A stretch of 26,314 nt of DNA from Mesotaenium endlicherianum (taxonomy: Eukaryota > Streptophyta > Zygnematophyceae > Zygnematales > Mesotaeniaceae). Shown one piece after another: positions 1 through 9,661 of this stretch (position 1 is the stretch's first letter; each line of letters begins with the position of its first letter). The position numbers and the translations under genes were made by a program. The notes below the pieces were generated by a model. It was not told the origin of the DNA. It saw only the letters and a program-made list of their open reading frames with translations, and did not search any database. The stretch is taken from NCBI GenBank assembly GCA_009602735.1, contig WELA01013495.1:466258-492571 (forward strand), given 5' to 3'.

Positions 1-255
1 ATTACTATGCGAACTCTTGACCACGACGAGGAGATTATGATGCCCGATGGATTCTCCTATACTACCCCTTCCAAGAAGACGTACCCCTTGGCACTCTTCA
101 TCAAGTCCTTCAAGGATAGAGTAGTGTTCTCCCCCATGCAATTGGGCAAGTACGACGTCATCCTAGGGACGCCTTGGTTGACCAAGCACAACCCCCAAGT
201 TGATTGGAGGACCGGTACTATCAAGATCAAGAATGACCTCACTTCAAGAATCTGA
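1..255 (+). CDS. Retrotransposon aspartic protease, C-terminal fragment
   Basis: The frame is open from the window edge to a TGA at 253-255. The peptide carries the pattern YDVILGTPWL followed by a short beta-rich tail, which is the C-terminal conserved block of gypsy-type aspartic proteases. The catalytic Asp motif would lie upstream, outside the window. The enzyme normally cuts the Gag-Pol polyprotein inside the particle. The ATG at 7 is internal and unlikely to be a true start. The following 1,044-codon frame is the same reading frame, so this fragment and the next entry were originally one polyprotein split by the TGA. Confidence 0.8.
   Translation: MTMRTLDHDEEIMMPDGFSYTTPSKKTYPLALFIKSFKDRVVFSPMQLGKYDVILGTPWLTKHNPQVDWRTGTIKIKNDLTSRI
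253..255 (+). other. In-frame TGA between protease and RT
   Basis: The TGA lies in the same frame as both flanking pol segments and is the only stop between position 1 and the pol end at 3391. The next base is A, not the CTA context of strong known read-through sites. It is either an inactivating point mutation or a weak recoding site. Confidence 0.85.
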
Positions 256-258
256 ATT

Positions 259-3200
259 TTGCGCGCAATCCAGAATATCCAGACCCAAGACATCCAGAAG
301 CCGACACACGAGATACTATTGTCCGCCCTCCAACTCAAGAGACTTGTGAGGAAGGGACACGAGCTTCTTTTGGCCTTGATCACGCCAAAAGACATCAAGA
401 AAGACATCGAGAGTCAAGAAGGCAGCCCCGTTCCCAAGGAGATACAAGAAGTCTTTGAGGACTACAAAGAAGTGTTCTCCCCGGAATTGCCCAAGGGCCT
501 ACCCCCCAAAAGATTCGTAGACCACAAGATAGAGTTGGAGCCCGGAAGCAAGCCCATCTCTCGGCCTACGTTCAAAATGTCATACACGGAGCTAGACGAA
601 GTCAAGAAGCAAATCAAGGAGCTACTGGAGCATGGCTTCATTCGACCTAGCAAGTCGCCATTTGGAGCCCCGGTGCTATTTGTCAAGAAGAAAGATGGTA
701 CCTTGAGGATGTGTGTGGACTATCGCGCCCTCAACAAGATCACCATCAAGAATCGATACCCGCTGCCGCGCATGGATGAGCTCATGGACCGGCTGGTTGG
801 AGCCAAGTACTTCACGAAGATTGACTTACGGAGCGGCTACCACCAGATTCGCATCGCAGAACCGGACATAGAGAAGACGGCATTCAGGACAAGATATGGA
901 CATTTTGAGTTCATGGTCCTGCCATTTGGACTCACCAACGCGCCAGCAACTTTCATGACTATGATGAACACCATATTTCAGCCCATGTTGGACAGATTTG
1001 TGGTGGTATTCATCGATGACATCCTTATCTACAGCAAGACCCTTGAAGAGCATGCGAGACACTTGAAAGAAGTCCTTGAAGTATTGAAGCAAAACAAGCT
1101 GTTTGCGAAGGAGTCAAAATGCGAGTTTGCCAAACAAGAAGTGGAGTTCCTAGGTCTCCACGTGACTGCTGATGGCATCAAGATAGACCCCAAGAAGACC
1201 ACGGTGGTGGAGGAATGGCCAACCCCCACGACCAAGAAAGAACTCCAGTCATTCTTGGGATTTGCCAATTGGTACAGAAAATTCATCCAAGGCTTCTCGC
1301 ACATAGCAGCCCCCCTGACAGATCTACTCAAGAAGGACAGGCTATATACATGGACCGAGAAAGAGGAAGAGGCATTTCAAGAGTTAAAGCGAAGATTGAC
1401 CACATCCCCGGTGCTCACACTCCCAAGTCCAAACCCAGATTGGCCCTTCCACGTCATCACCGATGCATCTTCCTATGCAATAGGAGCAATCCTGCTTCAA
1501 GACCAAGGCAAGGGACTGCAGCCCATCGCCTACGAGTCAAGGAAGCTAAATCCAGCCGAGCAAAATTATACAACCACGGAGCGAGAGGCATTGGCGATTG
1601 TACATGCCTTGAAGGTTTGGCGCTGCTACGTTGAAGGACGCAAAGTACTGGTCACCACGGACCACGAGGCGTTAAAGCACCTCCAAACGCAGCCGTATCT
1701 CTCAAGGAGACAAGCAAGATGGAGCGGATACTTGCAACAATACAACATCACGATTCAGTACCAGCCCGGCAAGACAAACCCGGCTGACCCCCTCTCAAGA
1801 CTGCAATTAAATGCAGTGATGGTATCCCTGAAGACAGATCTGGAAGCTCGATTTTCAGCCGCCTATGAAAGAGACCCTTACTACAAGAACGGAGAAGCAG
1901 CCTTGGACCCATGCAAGAAGCAAGAAGGCAATTATTGGGTGAGGCAAGATACGGGCCAGAGATGTGTTCCTAATGACTTAGACCTCCGGCTCTTGCTTCT
2001 ACGAGAAGCACACGACAACCCTCTTGGAGGACACTTTGGAATCCTAAGGACCACGGGCGTTCTAGCTAGGACTTATTGTTGGCCAGGCATGTCTAAGCAA
2101 GTCAAGGAGTACTGCAGGAGCTGTGACACATGCCAAAGAATCAAGCCATCATCGCAAAAGGCGGGAGGACTCCTCCAACCACTACCAATCCCCGAAAGAC
2201 AATGGACGGACATCTCAATGGACCTTATCGTGGACTTGCCCGTGACACCTCGAGGCCATAATGCAATACTCACGGTGGTGGACAGACTTACCAAGATGGC
2301 TCATTTTATTCCCACGACGACTAAGGCTACAGCACCACAACTTGCAAGACTCATCTTTGACAACATCTTCCGACTCCATGGACTACCATCAAGAATTGTG
2401 TCAGATAGAGACCCAAGATTCACAAGCCATTTCTGGAAAAATCTCTTTAAGAACTTGGGTACATCGCTGGATATGTCCACTGCCTACCACCCGCAATCAG
2501 ATGGGCAAACCGAGCGTATGAATCGTACTCTAAAGACCTCTCTAAAGGCCTACGTGTCTACTCTGGAGCAAGATTGGGACATGTACTTGACCCCCCTGGA
2601 GTTTGCCTACAACAACACAACGCAGGCCTCTACCCAAGAGTCCCCATTCTTCCTCAACTATGGCTTCCATCCGACCACGCCACTGAGCTTCACGGCTGGC
2701 CATGATGAAGTACCTGCAGCCACAGATTTTATGGAGACATTAGAAGCAGCCCTTACAGCAGCGAAGAAAGCTCTACAACACGCACAAGATGCTCAAACAA
2801 GAGTGGCGAAAAGATCCAGAAGAGAAATTACGTACAGAGCGGGTGACAACGTGTTACTATCATCCAAGAATATTTCCCTGAACAACAGGCCTGCCGGCAG
2901 CAAGTTCTCTCCCAAGTATTTGGGACCCTTCAAGATTATCCAGCAAGTCAACCCCGTTGCTTTCAAGCTAGAACTTCCCCAGACTATGCACATCGACCCC
3001 GTATTCCACGCTTCCCTCTTCAAGCCATATGTGCAACCCGACAACAAGTTCCCAGGACGTGTGACAACCCCACCAGCCCCAACAATAGTGGATGATCATT
3101 TGGAGTACGAAGTGGAAGACATAGTGGCTATGAGAAATTTCAGGAGACAGCAGCAATACTTGATCAAGTGGAAAGGATATCCAGATTCGGAGAATAGTTG

Positions 3201-3393
3201 GGTGGCGGCGCACTACCTTGACAAAGTTCAGAGAAAGTTGAAGCGCTTCCATGCCGCCAACCCCCATCTTGGACCAGCCCCAAGTCTCTCTACTAGAAGC
3301 CCGAAGACTTCAGGGAGGCAGCCTGCCACCATCAAGAAGCAGCAGAAGACCCCTTGGAGGCAGCCTGCAAGAACAAGAAAGAGGAAAAATTGA
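259..3393 (+). CDS. Pol polyprotein: RT, RNase H, integrase, chromodomain
   Basis: Residues are numbered from codon 259. The reverse transcriptase core spans about 105-290 and has the active-site block FIDDIL with Asp253 and Asp254 (YxDD-type). RNase H spans about 395-515, starting at VITDAS with Asp402. Integrase has an HHCC zinc finger from His585, then catalytic Asp655, Asp716 and Glu752, giving the D,D35E spacing. The chromodomain spans about 948-990 with the typical YLIKWKGYP and SW aromatic pattern and probably steers integration to marked chromatin. The C-terminus is a basic tail. There is no start codon before the ATG at 577, at the edge of the RT, so translation probably depends on read-through of the TGA at 253, or the copy is inactive. 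The codon at 259 is TTG and is unlikely to be a genuine start. Confidence 0.95.
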   Translation: MRAIQNIQTQDIQKPTHEILLSALQLKRLVRKGHELLLALITPKDIKKDIESQEGSPVPKEIQEVFEDYKEVFSPELPKGLPPKRFVDHKIELEPGSKPISRPTFKMSYTELDEVKKQIKELLEHGFIRPSKSPFGAPVLFVKKKDGTLRMCVDYRALNKITIKNRYPLPRMDELMDRLVGAKYFTKIDLRSGYHQIRIAEPDIEKTAFRTRYGHFEFMVLPFGLTNAPATFMTMMNTIFQPMLDRFVVVFIDDILIYSKTLEEHARHLKEVLEVLKQNKLFAKESKCEFAKQEVEFLGLHVTADGIKIDPKKTTVVEEWPTPTTKKELQSFLGFANWYRKFIQGFSHIAAPLTDLLKKDRLYTWTEKEEEAFQELKRRLTTSPVLTLPSPNPDWPFHVITDASSYAIGAILLQDQGKGLQPIAYESRKLNPAEQNYTTTEREALAIVHALKVWRCYVEGRKVLVTTDHEALKHLQTQPYLSRRQARWSGYLQQYNITIQYQPGKTNPADPLSRLQLNAVMVSLKTDLEARFSAAYERDPYYKNGEAALDPCKKQEGNYWVRQDTGQRCVPNDLDLRLLLLREAHDNPLGGHFGILRTTGVLARTYCWPGMSKQVKEYCRSCDTCQRIKPSSQKAGGLLQPLPIPERQWTDISMDLIVDLPVTPRGHNAILTVVDRLTKMAHFIPTTTKATAPQLARLIFDNIFRLHGLPSRIVSDRDPRFTSHFWKNLFKNLGTSLDMSTAYHPQSDGQTERMNRTLKTSLKAYVSTLEQDWDMYLTPLEFAYNNTTQASTQESPFFLNYGFHPTTPLSFTAGHDEVPAATDFMETLEAALTAAKKALQHAQDAQTRVAKRSRREITYRAGDNVLLSSKNISLNNRPAGSKFSPKYLGPFKIIQQVNPVAFKLELPQTMHIDPVFHASLFKPYVQPDNKFPGRVTTPPAPTIVDDHLEYEVEDIVAMRNFRRQQQYLIKWKGYPDSENSWVAAHYLDKVQRKLKRFHAANPHLGPAPSLSTRSPKTSGRQPATIKKQQKTPWRQPARTRKRKN

Positions 3394-4146
3394 CATTAGA
3401 CACTCTTCTCTTCTCGCAGTTTCTGGACAGAAAACTAAAACTGCTACTGGTAATAGGTCTCTGCATAATAAATTCTGAAAATTTACCTGGCTGTAGTCCA
3501 TGAGTAGCCGGTCATTTAGAGTCCAAGTTTGCTCAATTTGGAGCACTGGTGAGAGAGATATGATGCTCTAAGTAGAAGGGGGTCAGGCTGCTGGCATTGT
3601 TAGGGCAGAATATGCCTTCTGACATTGTGCCCTCCCCTGAACTTGGAATGCTCTGAAACTCAAGACTCTGGTAGAACATCTTACAGCGCCCAGTTTGAGA
3701 CTTAGTTTGCAGAATTTGGAGAAGTATAGAAGGACTTATGATTTTCAGAAGTTTCTGCACAGATTTGGAGGAGTGCCTACTCTCTCAGCTCTCACCGACA
3801 CTCCAGAAATGAGAATGCTCTCAAATTTGGTGACCCGGTAGAGTTCTCCGATGCGGTCCGTCTGGCACTCGAATTTTTAGATTTGGAGCAGTTCTGTGGA
3901 TGCTATGAATTTTTGAGTTCGTGGCAGATTGTGGGCCAACTTGTACAATTTTCTTTATCATGAAGGAGTAGGCTAGCCAATAAGGTCACACCACCTACGA
4001 CCTTGCCTAGTCTACCTTACATGTGTAGCACCTGACTTGGCGCCTTTGACTAGTCCTCTTCACATGTGTGGCATCTGACTTGAAACTGTTGACTAGTCTG
4101 CTCCACATGTGTAAGACCTGACTTGACGCGCCGAGACGTCGCTTTT
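3394..4146 (+). other. Retrotransposon 3' non-coding region
   Basis: About 750 bases lie between the pol stop and the polypurine tract. No frame is credible. A loosely repeated phrase, ATTTGGAG, recurs near 3536, 3714, 3772 and 3881, suggesting an old degenerate repeat. The last part holds the 42-43 bp tandem repeat listed separately. Confidence 0.6.
3978..4131 (+). repeat. 42-43 bp tandem repeat before the polypurine tract
   Basis: ACATGTGT starts at 4020, 4062 and 4105, each followed by a version of CTGACTTG. The first two copies also carry TTGACTAGTC, and a left half-unit (TGCCTAGTC) precedes 4020. That makes about two and a half to three copies. Tandem repeats in this position occur in several plant LTR retrotransposon families. 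Confidence 0.75.
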
Positions 4147-4147
4147 T

Positions 4148-4162
4148 CTATCGGGGGGGTGA
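4148..4162 (+). promoter_or_regulatory. Polypurine tract (plus-strand primer)
   Basis: A run of seven G at 4153-4159 followed by TGA lies immediately upstream of the LTR start at 4163. This is the expected place for the RNase H-resistant primer of plus-strand DNA synthesis. Confidence 0.75.
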
Positions 4163-4473
4163 TGTAGTGATTTGAGTTATTATATATTAGTTTGCATATA
4201 TTTTAATGTTTTCAAATACATTTGGAGTAGTATTGTGTAAGTCATATGTGAATAGGTACTCTAGTAACTTGGTTCATGTCCTTTGAACCTTCCAAGGCAT
4301 TTTCGAAGTTAGAGGAAAGACCTAGAAGAACTCCATGTGGCAAAAGTCAAATGTGCCATTTTTAGGTCAAAAGGACATGTGTACATTATTCTAGAAAGAG
4401 GTGGCAAGTTTTGGGATGTGTTGGGTGCCAACACATCAACATACACTTTCCTAGAAATTACTTATGTAGCAAG

Positions 4474-4480
4474 TATATAA
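4474..4480 (+). promoter_or_regulatory. LTR TATA box
   Basis: TATATAA lies about 135 bases before the AATAAA of the same LTR and sits in the AT-rich U3. In a 3' LTR it could drive read-out transcription into the 4661-6300 region. Confidence 0.6.
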
Positions 4481-4611
4481 ACAAGAGCTAGAACATAGAA
4501 AGACATTCCAGAATCACTCTTGTACTTGCCAAACTCCAGAAATATATTAACTTTCAAGAAGCCATCTCTCTTTCAAGAAGCTACCACTTGTGTTCAAAGA
4601 TCCTTATCTTG

Positions 4612-4617
4612 AATAAA
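4612..4617 (+). terminator. LTR poly(A) signal AATAAA
   Basis: AATAAA lies downstream of the LTR TATA box and about 45 bases from the LTR end, the usual position for retroelement RNA 3'-end formation. Confidence 0.6.
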
Positions 4618-4660
4618 GTATTCTATTTCACTAAGTACTTTATCTATCTATTTCACTACA

Positions 4661-4752
4661 TAAGGAGGGCCACCGACACATCGACCAGGTCGAAAGCACA
4701 CGTGCTGGAAGGCTACGCACGTGCCGAGGGACCGACACTGTTAGGCACGACA
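4661..4752 (+). repeat. 92-bp direct repeat, copy 1
   Basis: This copy matches 6204-6295 with five mismatches in 92 bases and no gaps. It begins exactly at the base after the retrotransposon LTR, so its left part was probably cut off by the insertion and should continue beyond the 5' LTR outside the window. Confidence 0.85.
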
Positions 4753-6203
4753 ACTGTCGCGACTATTATCCGTTTGACGGTGTCGCACGCGCAGCGCAAG
4801 CTACGGCCACCCAGGTACGGAAAGTCAACGTTGACTCACCGACCACTTGACTGATTACGTCGCAGTCAGCGGTTATGACGGCGTTGAGACCATTGGCAAG
4901 GGGTCAATGTCAATGTGCCCCATACCCAAGAATGGGGGAGGTTTTGACAGCATAGACAGCCGCGAGGCTAGAAGCTGGGGATCAGTGATGGGCCGCCCAG
5001 CAGGTACCAAGTCAGGTACTGTGTGACTGGCAGATTATGCCAGGTCATGGCCGCGATGCCAAGATAGATTACGGCCGTCCGGTTGGGAATCTTGAGCAAG
5101 TGGCATTTGCTTGTACACACCGCTCAGGAGTTCTTAGCCATGAGCCAATTAGGCGTGACTGCCAGCTGAGAAGCTAAGCAGCCACGCGCGGCAGTCACGA
5201 GGTGTGCATGCATGCTGAGTGACTACGAGTTCGAGTTGAACTGCCAGGTAAAGACGGCATGCAAGCTAAGCACGGTGGCTAAGCATTGGCATTCTCGAGA
5301 GAGGATAATGTGTGGTGCCTGTGAAAGGCACGAGCCCTGCCTGAAGCTGCCTCATTCTTGCCCGCATCGTTGTCAAAGGAAGCTAAAGAAGCAGAAGGAG
5401 CGCAAAGAAGAAGGAGTTTCCAAGGCCATAGAAGAGCCAGGGCGCCACGCTTCTGCCGACGCTGGAAGATTTCGCTCTAAAGTGTATCATAGAAAGGTTA
5501 GACCTCAGGATTTTCCAAGAGAGGATCTCACAAGAAGTAAGTAGAGAGGTGCAAAATAGAATCTGTTAGGAGATTAGCACAGATTTGGGTCAAACGCCAC
5601 CAGCTTGCGAAGGTCACTTAAAATGGTGAGTGCTGTGTTGGTTTCCAAGTTCTCAGAAGTCTCCATTGTCAAATTGCTGATAGCAAGAGTAGTATTAACA
5701 AGCAAATGCTCTTAGCGAAGAACCGAGTGAGCCCAGCCAAGCAGTGAAGAGCTGTTTAGGCGCGGTATTGAGCGAAGAACTCAGACCAGGCCAGCATAGA
5801 TGTGCAGTTTAGAGTTTTGTAAGCTGTAACTTGTGAAAGTTAAGCAAAAGCCTTGAAGGGCGATTTTCTTTGAACTTGACATTGCCTGTTAAACTGCTTA
5901 GACGTGATTTCTGCAAACTACCAACTTGTTCATTTTGTAAACCCTCAACTCGGGCGGAAGCCTGTGTAGAAGTACAACGCTTTTGTCCTTGTAAGAGGAA
6001 TTAAGGCAAGGCAAGTATTTTTTAAAATATTCTGCTAAGTCTTAGGATAAGCAGATGGTGAGAGCTGGGTGAAGGAGAACAATGCCCTGAGTGTTGGTCA
6101 TGGTTGCATGGTGCAAGTTCAGGAGCCCAGGGATGGGTTAAACCCTGGTAAGGCTTGTCACCGACACACGTGCAAAGGTCGATCGACCATGTTTGCCCAC
6201 ACA
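4753..6203. other. Non-coding interval between two direct repeats
   Basis: About 1.45 kb of mixed composition. The longest frame (5212-5544, +) is lysine/arginine-rich with no recognisable domain, and I do not call it. A 10-bp perfect inverted repeat occurs at 5154-5163 and 5190-5199. A 12-bp palindrome GGTCGATCGACC is at 6177-6188. The interval with its two repeats could be a small non-autonomous element (TRIM- or LARD-like), but I found no primer-binding site after copy 1 and no convincing polypurine tract before copy 2. Confidence 0.4.
5154..5199. repeat. 10-bp inverted repeat with 26-nt loop
   Basis: CGTGACTGCC at 5154-5163 is exactly complementary to GGCAGTCACG at 5190-5199. It lies inside the interval bracketed by the 92-bp direct repeats. 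The function is unknown. Confidence 0.6.
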
Positions 6204-6295
6204 TAAGGAGGGCCACCGACACATCGACCAGGTCAAAGGCACACGTGCTGGAAGGCTACGCTCGTGCCGAGGGACCTACTCTGTTAGGCACGACA
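6204..6295 (+). repeat. 92-bp direct repeat, copy 2
   Basis: This copy is about 95% identical to 4661-4752 and in the same orientation. Unlike copy 1 it keeps its natural left flank (…CCCACACA), which shows TAAGG as an uninterrupted candidate target site of the retrotransposon in copy 1. After 6295 the two copies diverge abruptly. Confidence 0.85.
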
Positions 6296-6434
6296 TCACC
6301 TTCATGATAAGTTTAACAACCAACTGTATTTTGGTTGGAAATTATCTGGGAGAAGGCGGAGTAAAAACATAAAAAAGTAAAGCGGTGAAAAAACCACGTA
6401 AGTGAAGGTTGGCAAAGTTACTGTTAATCTAGCT

Positions 6435-6554
6435 GGCACGCAAATGAACTTACTTGATGGCACGCAAATGAACTTACTTGATGGCACGCAGAATCGACAA
6501 TTTAAAGGGCGACAGTTACGTAACATACGTGGCACGCAAAATGAGGGGCACCAA
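6435..6554 (+). repeat. 24-bp tandem array with GGCACGCAA core (upstream array)
   Basis: GGCACGCA starts at 6435, 6459, 6483 and 6531, with a decayed unit near 6507, so all are in step at exactly 24 bp. The first two units are identical over 24 bases. The array ends about 265 bases before the proposed LTN1 start codon and therefore sits in its promoter region. The same core builds the much larger array at 22966-23901. Confidence 0.85.
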
Positions 6555-6818
6555 CTTTCCTCTGTCTCCCCCAGTCTCCCCCCACAGACCAGAACAGTAA
6601 GCGCCATGCGAAACTGCAGAACGAAGTCACGAAAGGTGCGGTTCCAGTTGTGGCTGGAGTAAAATTATTCTTCTTCACTGTTATGTAAGGCACTTTTGAT
6701 AAGGAGCTGACAGATCCTTTTGTGTATTGAGCTGCTCATTGTGATGCTTTGTCAATGATATGCTGCTGTTAGGCAGTACCAATCATTGTGAATAAGTGCG
6801 CTCTGTGCTCCGATCAAG
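6555..6818 (+). promoter_or_regulatory. Probable LTN1 promoter and 5' UTR
   Basis: This is the unannotated stretch before the first LTN1 ATG. No TATA box is evident. CCAAT occurs at 6779-6783, about 35 bases before the ATG, so it may simply be 5' UTR. The transcription start cannot be placed from sequence. Confidence 0.35.
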
Positions 6819-6871
6819 ATGGGACGCAAAGGTGATCCAGCGCGTTCTAAGACGAGGCCGTCAAGTAGTAG
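6819..6871 (+). other. LTN1: LTN1 exon 1: short N-terminal exon
   Basis: This 53-base exon encodes [17 protein letters not shown] plus two bases that join a T at 7587 to complete another Ser. The start context is AAGATGG. Plant listerins begin with the same kind of basic, Ser-rich peptide just before an AASLL block, which here opens exon 2. The donor is AG/GTCAGC. A GTAGGT four bases earlier is a stronger-looking donor but would break the frame. Confidence 0.8.
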
Positions 6872-9618
6872 GTCAGCTCTTCCTTGCAGTCGCTTTCCCC
6901 ACTGTACTTACCCTCATTTCTTTCAATTGCGCTAGCCTGCACCTAGTTTGATGGTGAAGAAGCGACTTCTTAGTTGATGTACACCAGTCAAACACTGGTG
7001 CAATCACGTGGAGAGTCGCATGTTTCGCTTATTTTCTCGCATATAAAGAATAAGAACGTATCTGGACACTCAGTAGGCAGCTGTTATAAATCTTTGCTGG
7101 CGGATGCTGGGGTATCACCCCTCACAGTATATCCTTATCAGTTGGGAAGCAGTATAAATATATATTAAAGTATCAATAGTATAAGATGTAATGCAAGTGC
7201 TGAATATCTTCCGAAAAACAAGCAATTTTGAGCAGCAGAAAACATCAAATGCTGAGAGGGCCTATATACTGTAAATGAATAAAAATAATTTGGAAGGATG
7301 AGGCGCACTGCAGTGGAGCATGGAGGGTGGACGAACGATAATCAATATTCATCGACACTTGAACGCAGGTTGGCCGGCCTGCTCCCGCAGGCCGGCCAAT
7401 CTGCTGGAGAAGGAGAAGCCGAAGGATTGAGGTTCATCTTCATGCAAAGCTCTTGCAGAGCTCTTAAGTCTGTCTGGTCAGCTTGGGATTGGCTTGGGAT
7501 GGGCTCGGACGCGGGTTGACTGGGTTGGAGTTGGCTTGGGATTGGCTTGGGATTTGCTTGGGACTGGCTTGGGAGGCGGGTTGCAGTATGGCAGCATCGC
7601 TGCTCCAGGGGAGTGCAGCAGCTGCAGGCTTTGCAGCGCCGGCAGCTGGAGGGTTTGGCGGCTACATGGGCAGCGCTCGCGTCGACTCCCCTGCAGCCTC
7701 CTTCTCTCAGCCGCTGGCTCCCTCCGACTCAGCGCAGCCCGCCTCTGACGCCGTCGACGTTCCCTTTGTGAGGGCCCACCGCTCTTTTCACACAAGCTCT
7801 TCCACACTCCTGCTCCTCTTGCACCGCTCATTTCACACCCGCTCTCTTCGCACCTGCTCTTTTCTGCATCGGCTCCTGTCATCCTGTCACACCTCACCGG
7901 CTCTTCTCACACCAGCTTTTTTCTTACCGGCGCTCTCTCTCCTCCAGTCTGAGCTTCAGCTCAAGCAAGCACTTCTCGTGCTATGACTGCTCTAAGTCTG
8001 CGCAGCTGCTCCAAGGCAGCGCGATGTGAGGTAGGAGGTGCAGCAGGGGAGTGCTCTTACACATAACTGCAGAACTGCGGTAGGACTTTTACATGGCCTG
8101 CCACTTGCGGCCCTGGGACCTGCGCCAGAAACGATGACATGAACTTGCCAGGTCTGATCAGAACGTCTAAGGTTGAGCCCGAAGGACTGAGCTGCCCTTT
8201 ACCGGAGGGGCGGAGCGTAGCAGAGCCCCCAGTACGGGACAACCTGAGAGTTGGACTGCGAGGGTTCAAGGGCCAGCAGGGTTTAAGAGTGTGAGTGAGC
8301 TAGCAGGGCTTAAGGGGCTTCCAGAGCCAGCAGGGGTGTAAGGGCTGATGGAGGTGCCGCATGGAGGGATTTTCTGGGGTAACCTTCTGGTCCCATCCCG
8401 TCCACACTTACAGCGGCCAGCTCTGCTCTGGGCTCTGCTCTTTAACGGTACGGGGGGTGGGGGTGGGGGGGGCGTGCAGGAAGTGGACGGGGAGGCAACT
8501 GCGCACCTCAGGAAGCTGTCCAAAAAGGACCCCACGACCAAGGTGCCTGTTCGCACACTCGCACACTTGCACACTGGCACATCCATAGGGTGGGCTGGAT
8601 GAGCAAGGGGTTCATGCAGGCTTTTAGGGTTAGGGTTTTGTGGGCTAGGGTTTGTGTGATCCAGAGGCCAGCCTGCACTGCTGGACTGCTGCACTGCCTG
8701 ACTGCTGGGCTGCCGGACATGGACAAGGTGATGAGAGCTCCCTGGAAAATGGCTTTTCAGACGATGAGCTCAGGGGGAGTACACGGGGAGGGGCGTCTGA
8801 TTGAGCGCGCAGGTCAAGGCGCTGGCGGCTCTGGCAGTGACATTCGGCTCTATGCCAGCGGTTCAGCTGCAGGCTCTTCTGCCGTCGTGGGTACGCTGCT
8901 GCTGCTTACCCCACAGTTCAGGCCTGTGGGGGCTGTTGGCACCTCCGCCACATGTTGCATCTGCGTATTCCTTCTGGGAGCAAGGGATGGTTGGAGACAG
9001 CTAGCTGCGTGATTTGGGGTCTCTCTCTCGCACACACACGCACACACATCCACAGAGGCACACACGCAACGAACACACACACACACGCACACACACACAG
9101 ACACACATACGACACGCTCATGCCACAGTCACAGACATGGCACGCATGCAACGCACACCCACACTTGCGATGCATGTATAGGCATACGCATAGATACGCG
9201 CATAGGTGCGCACGCGTACATGTACCTATGCGCGCACGCACCTGCTATGGACACACGCGCTGAACAGAGTTTGGGGGGGCGGGGACAGGCGTTTGAGTAC
9301 CGGCGGCTGACGGTGGACAGCAACCGGCAGGTGCGCGAGAACGCCCACGCCGGCATGGAGGCGCTCGCTCGCTCCATTGGGTCCGTCTTCCCACCCCCTC
9401 GGGCCCTCTTCTCCCTTAAGCCCTCCTTGAACCCTGCATTTGAACCCCCGTGGGGCCTCTTCAGGCCATTCTGTTTCACAAAACCCCCACCCAACCCCTA
9501 CTTGCTGGGGGAGGTCCATCTCCCCTGCCTGCCTGTTTTTGTCCGCCATGCTTCCCTGCATGCAGACTCTCGTGGCAGCAAGCACCAGCATCAGCAATAA
9601 TACCAGCAGCTCTGCACT

Positions 9619-9661
<43 letters not shown>

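Larger units (their letters stand above)
1..4660 (+). mobile_element. Ty3/gypsy chromovirus LTR retrotransposon, 3' part
   Basis: The left end lies outside the window, so the 5' LTR, primer-binding site, gag and most of the protease are not seen. Visible in order are: the protease C-terminus, reverse transcriptase, RNase H, integrase, chromodomain, a non-coding stretch, a G-rich polypurine tract and the 3' LTR. RNase H before integrase is the Ty3/gypsy (Metaviridae) order, and the C-terminal chromodomain marks the chromovirus branch found in plants, algae and fungi. Apart from one in-frame TGA, pol is intact over more than 1,000 codons, which suggests a fairly recent insertion. The 3' LTR is followed by TAAGG, a plausible 5-bp target-site duplication, but its partner is off the window and cannot be checked. 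Confidence 0.95.
4163..4660 (+). repeat. 3' LTR (498 bp)
   Basis: The LTR starts TGTAGTG right after the polypurine tract and ends CACTACA at 4660, giving perfect 7-bp inverted ends with the canonical TG...CA. It contains a TATA box (TATATAA, 4474-4480) and an AATAAA poly(A) signal (4612-4617) in the order expected for U3-R-U5, so R probably starts near 4500 and U5 is short. CTTTCAAGAAGC occurs twice around 4552-4581. TAAGG at 4661-4665 is the likely target duplication. The 5' LTR is off the window, so age by LTR divergence cannot be judged. Confidence 0.85.

Noticed and set aside
4588..4854. 88-residue frame over the LTR end
   Set aside because: It runs from the LTR U5 into flanking repeat DNA and has no protein features.
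5212..5544. 110-residue basic frame as a gene
   Set aside because: It has no recognisable domain, no flanking gene signals, and ordinary length for a chance frame.
6402..6662. 86-residue frame over the upstream array as a protein
   Set aside because: It reads the 24-bp repeat and then non-repetitive promoter sequence. No start context or homology supports it, though the shared GTQ phrase is noted as a finding.
7588..7590. ATG at 7588 as the LTN1 start
   Set aside because: It is usable, but the upstream exon 6819-6871 restores the conserved N-terminal peptide and joins in phase, so 7588 is probably internal.
8918..9263. His/Cys/Arg-rich frames on both strands in the CA-repeat region
   Set aside because: They are translations of CA/TG dinucleotide repeats in an intron.
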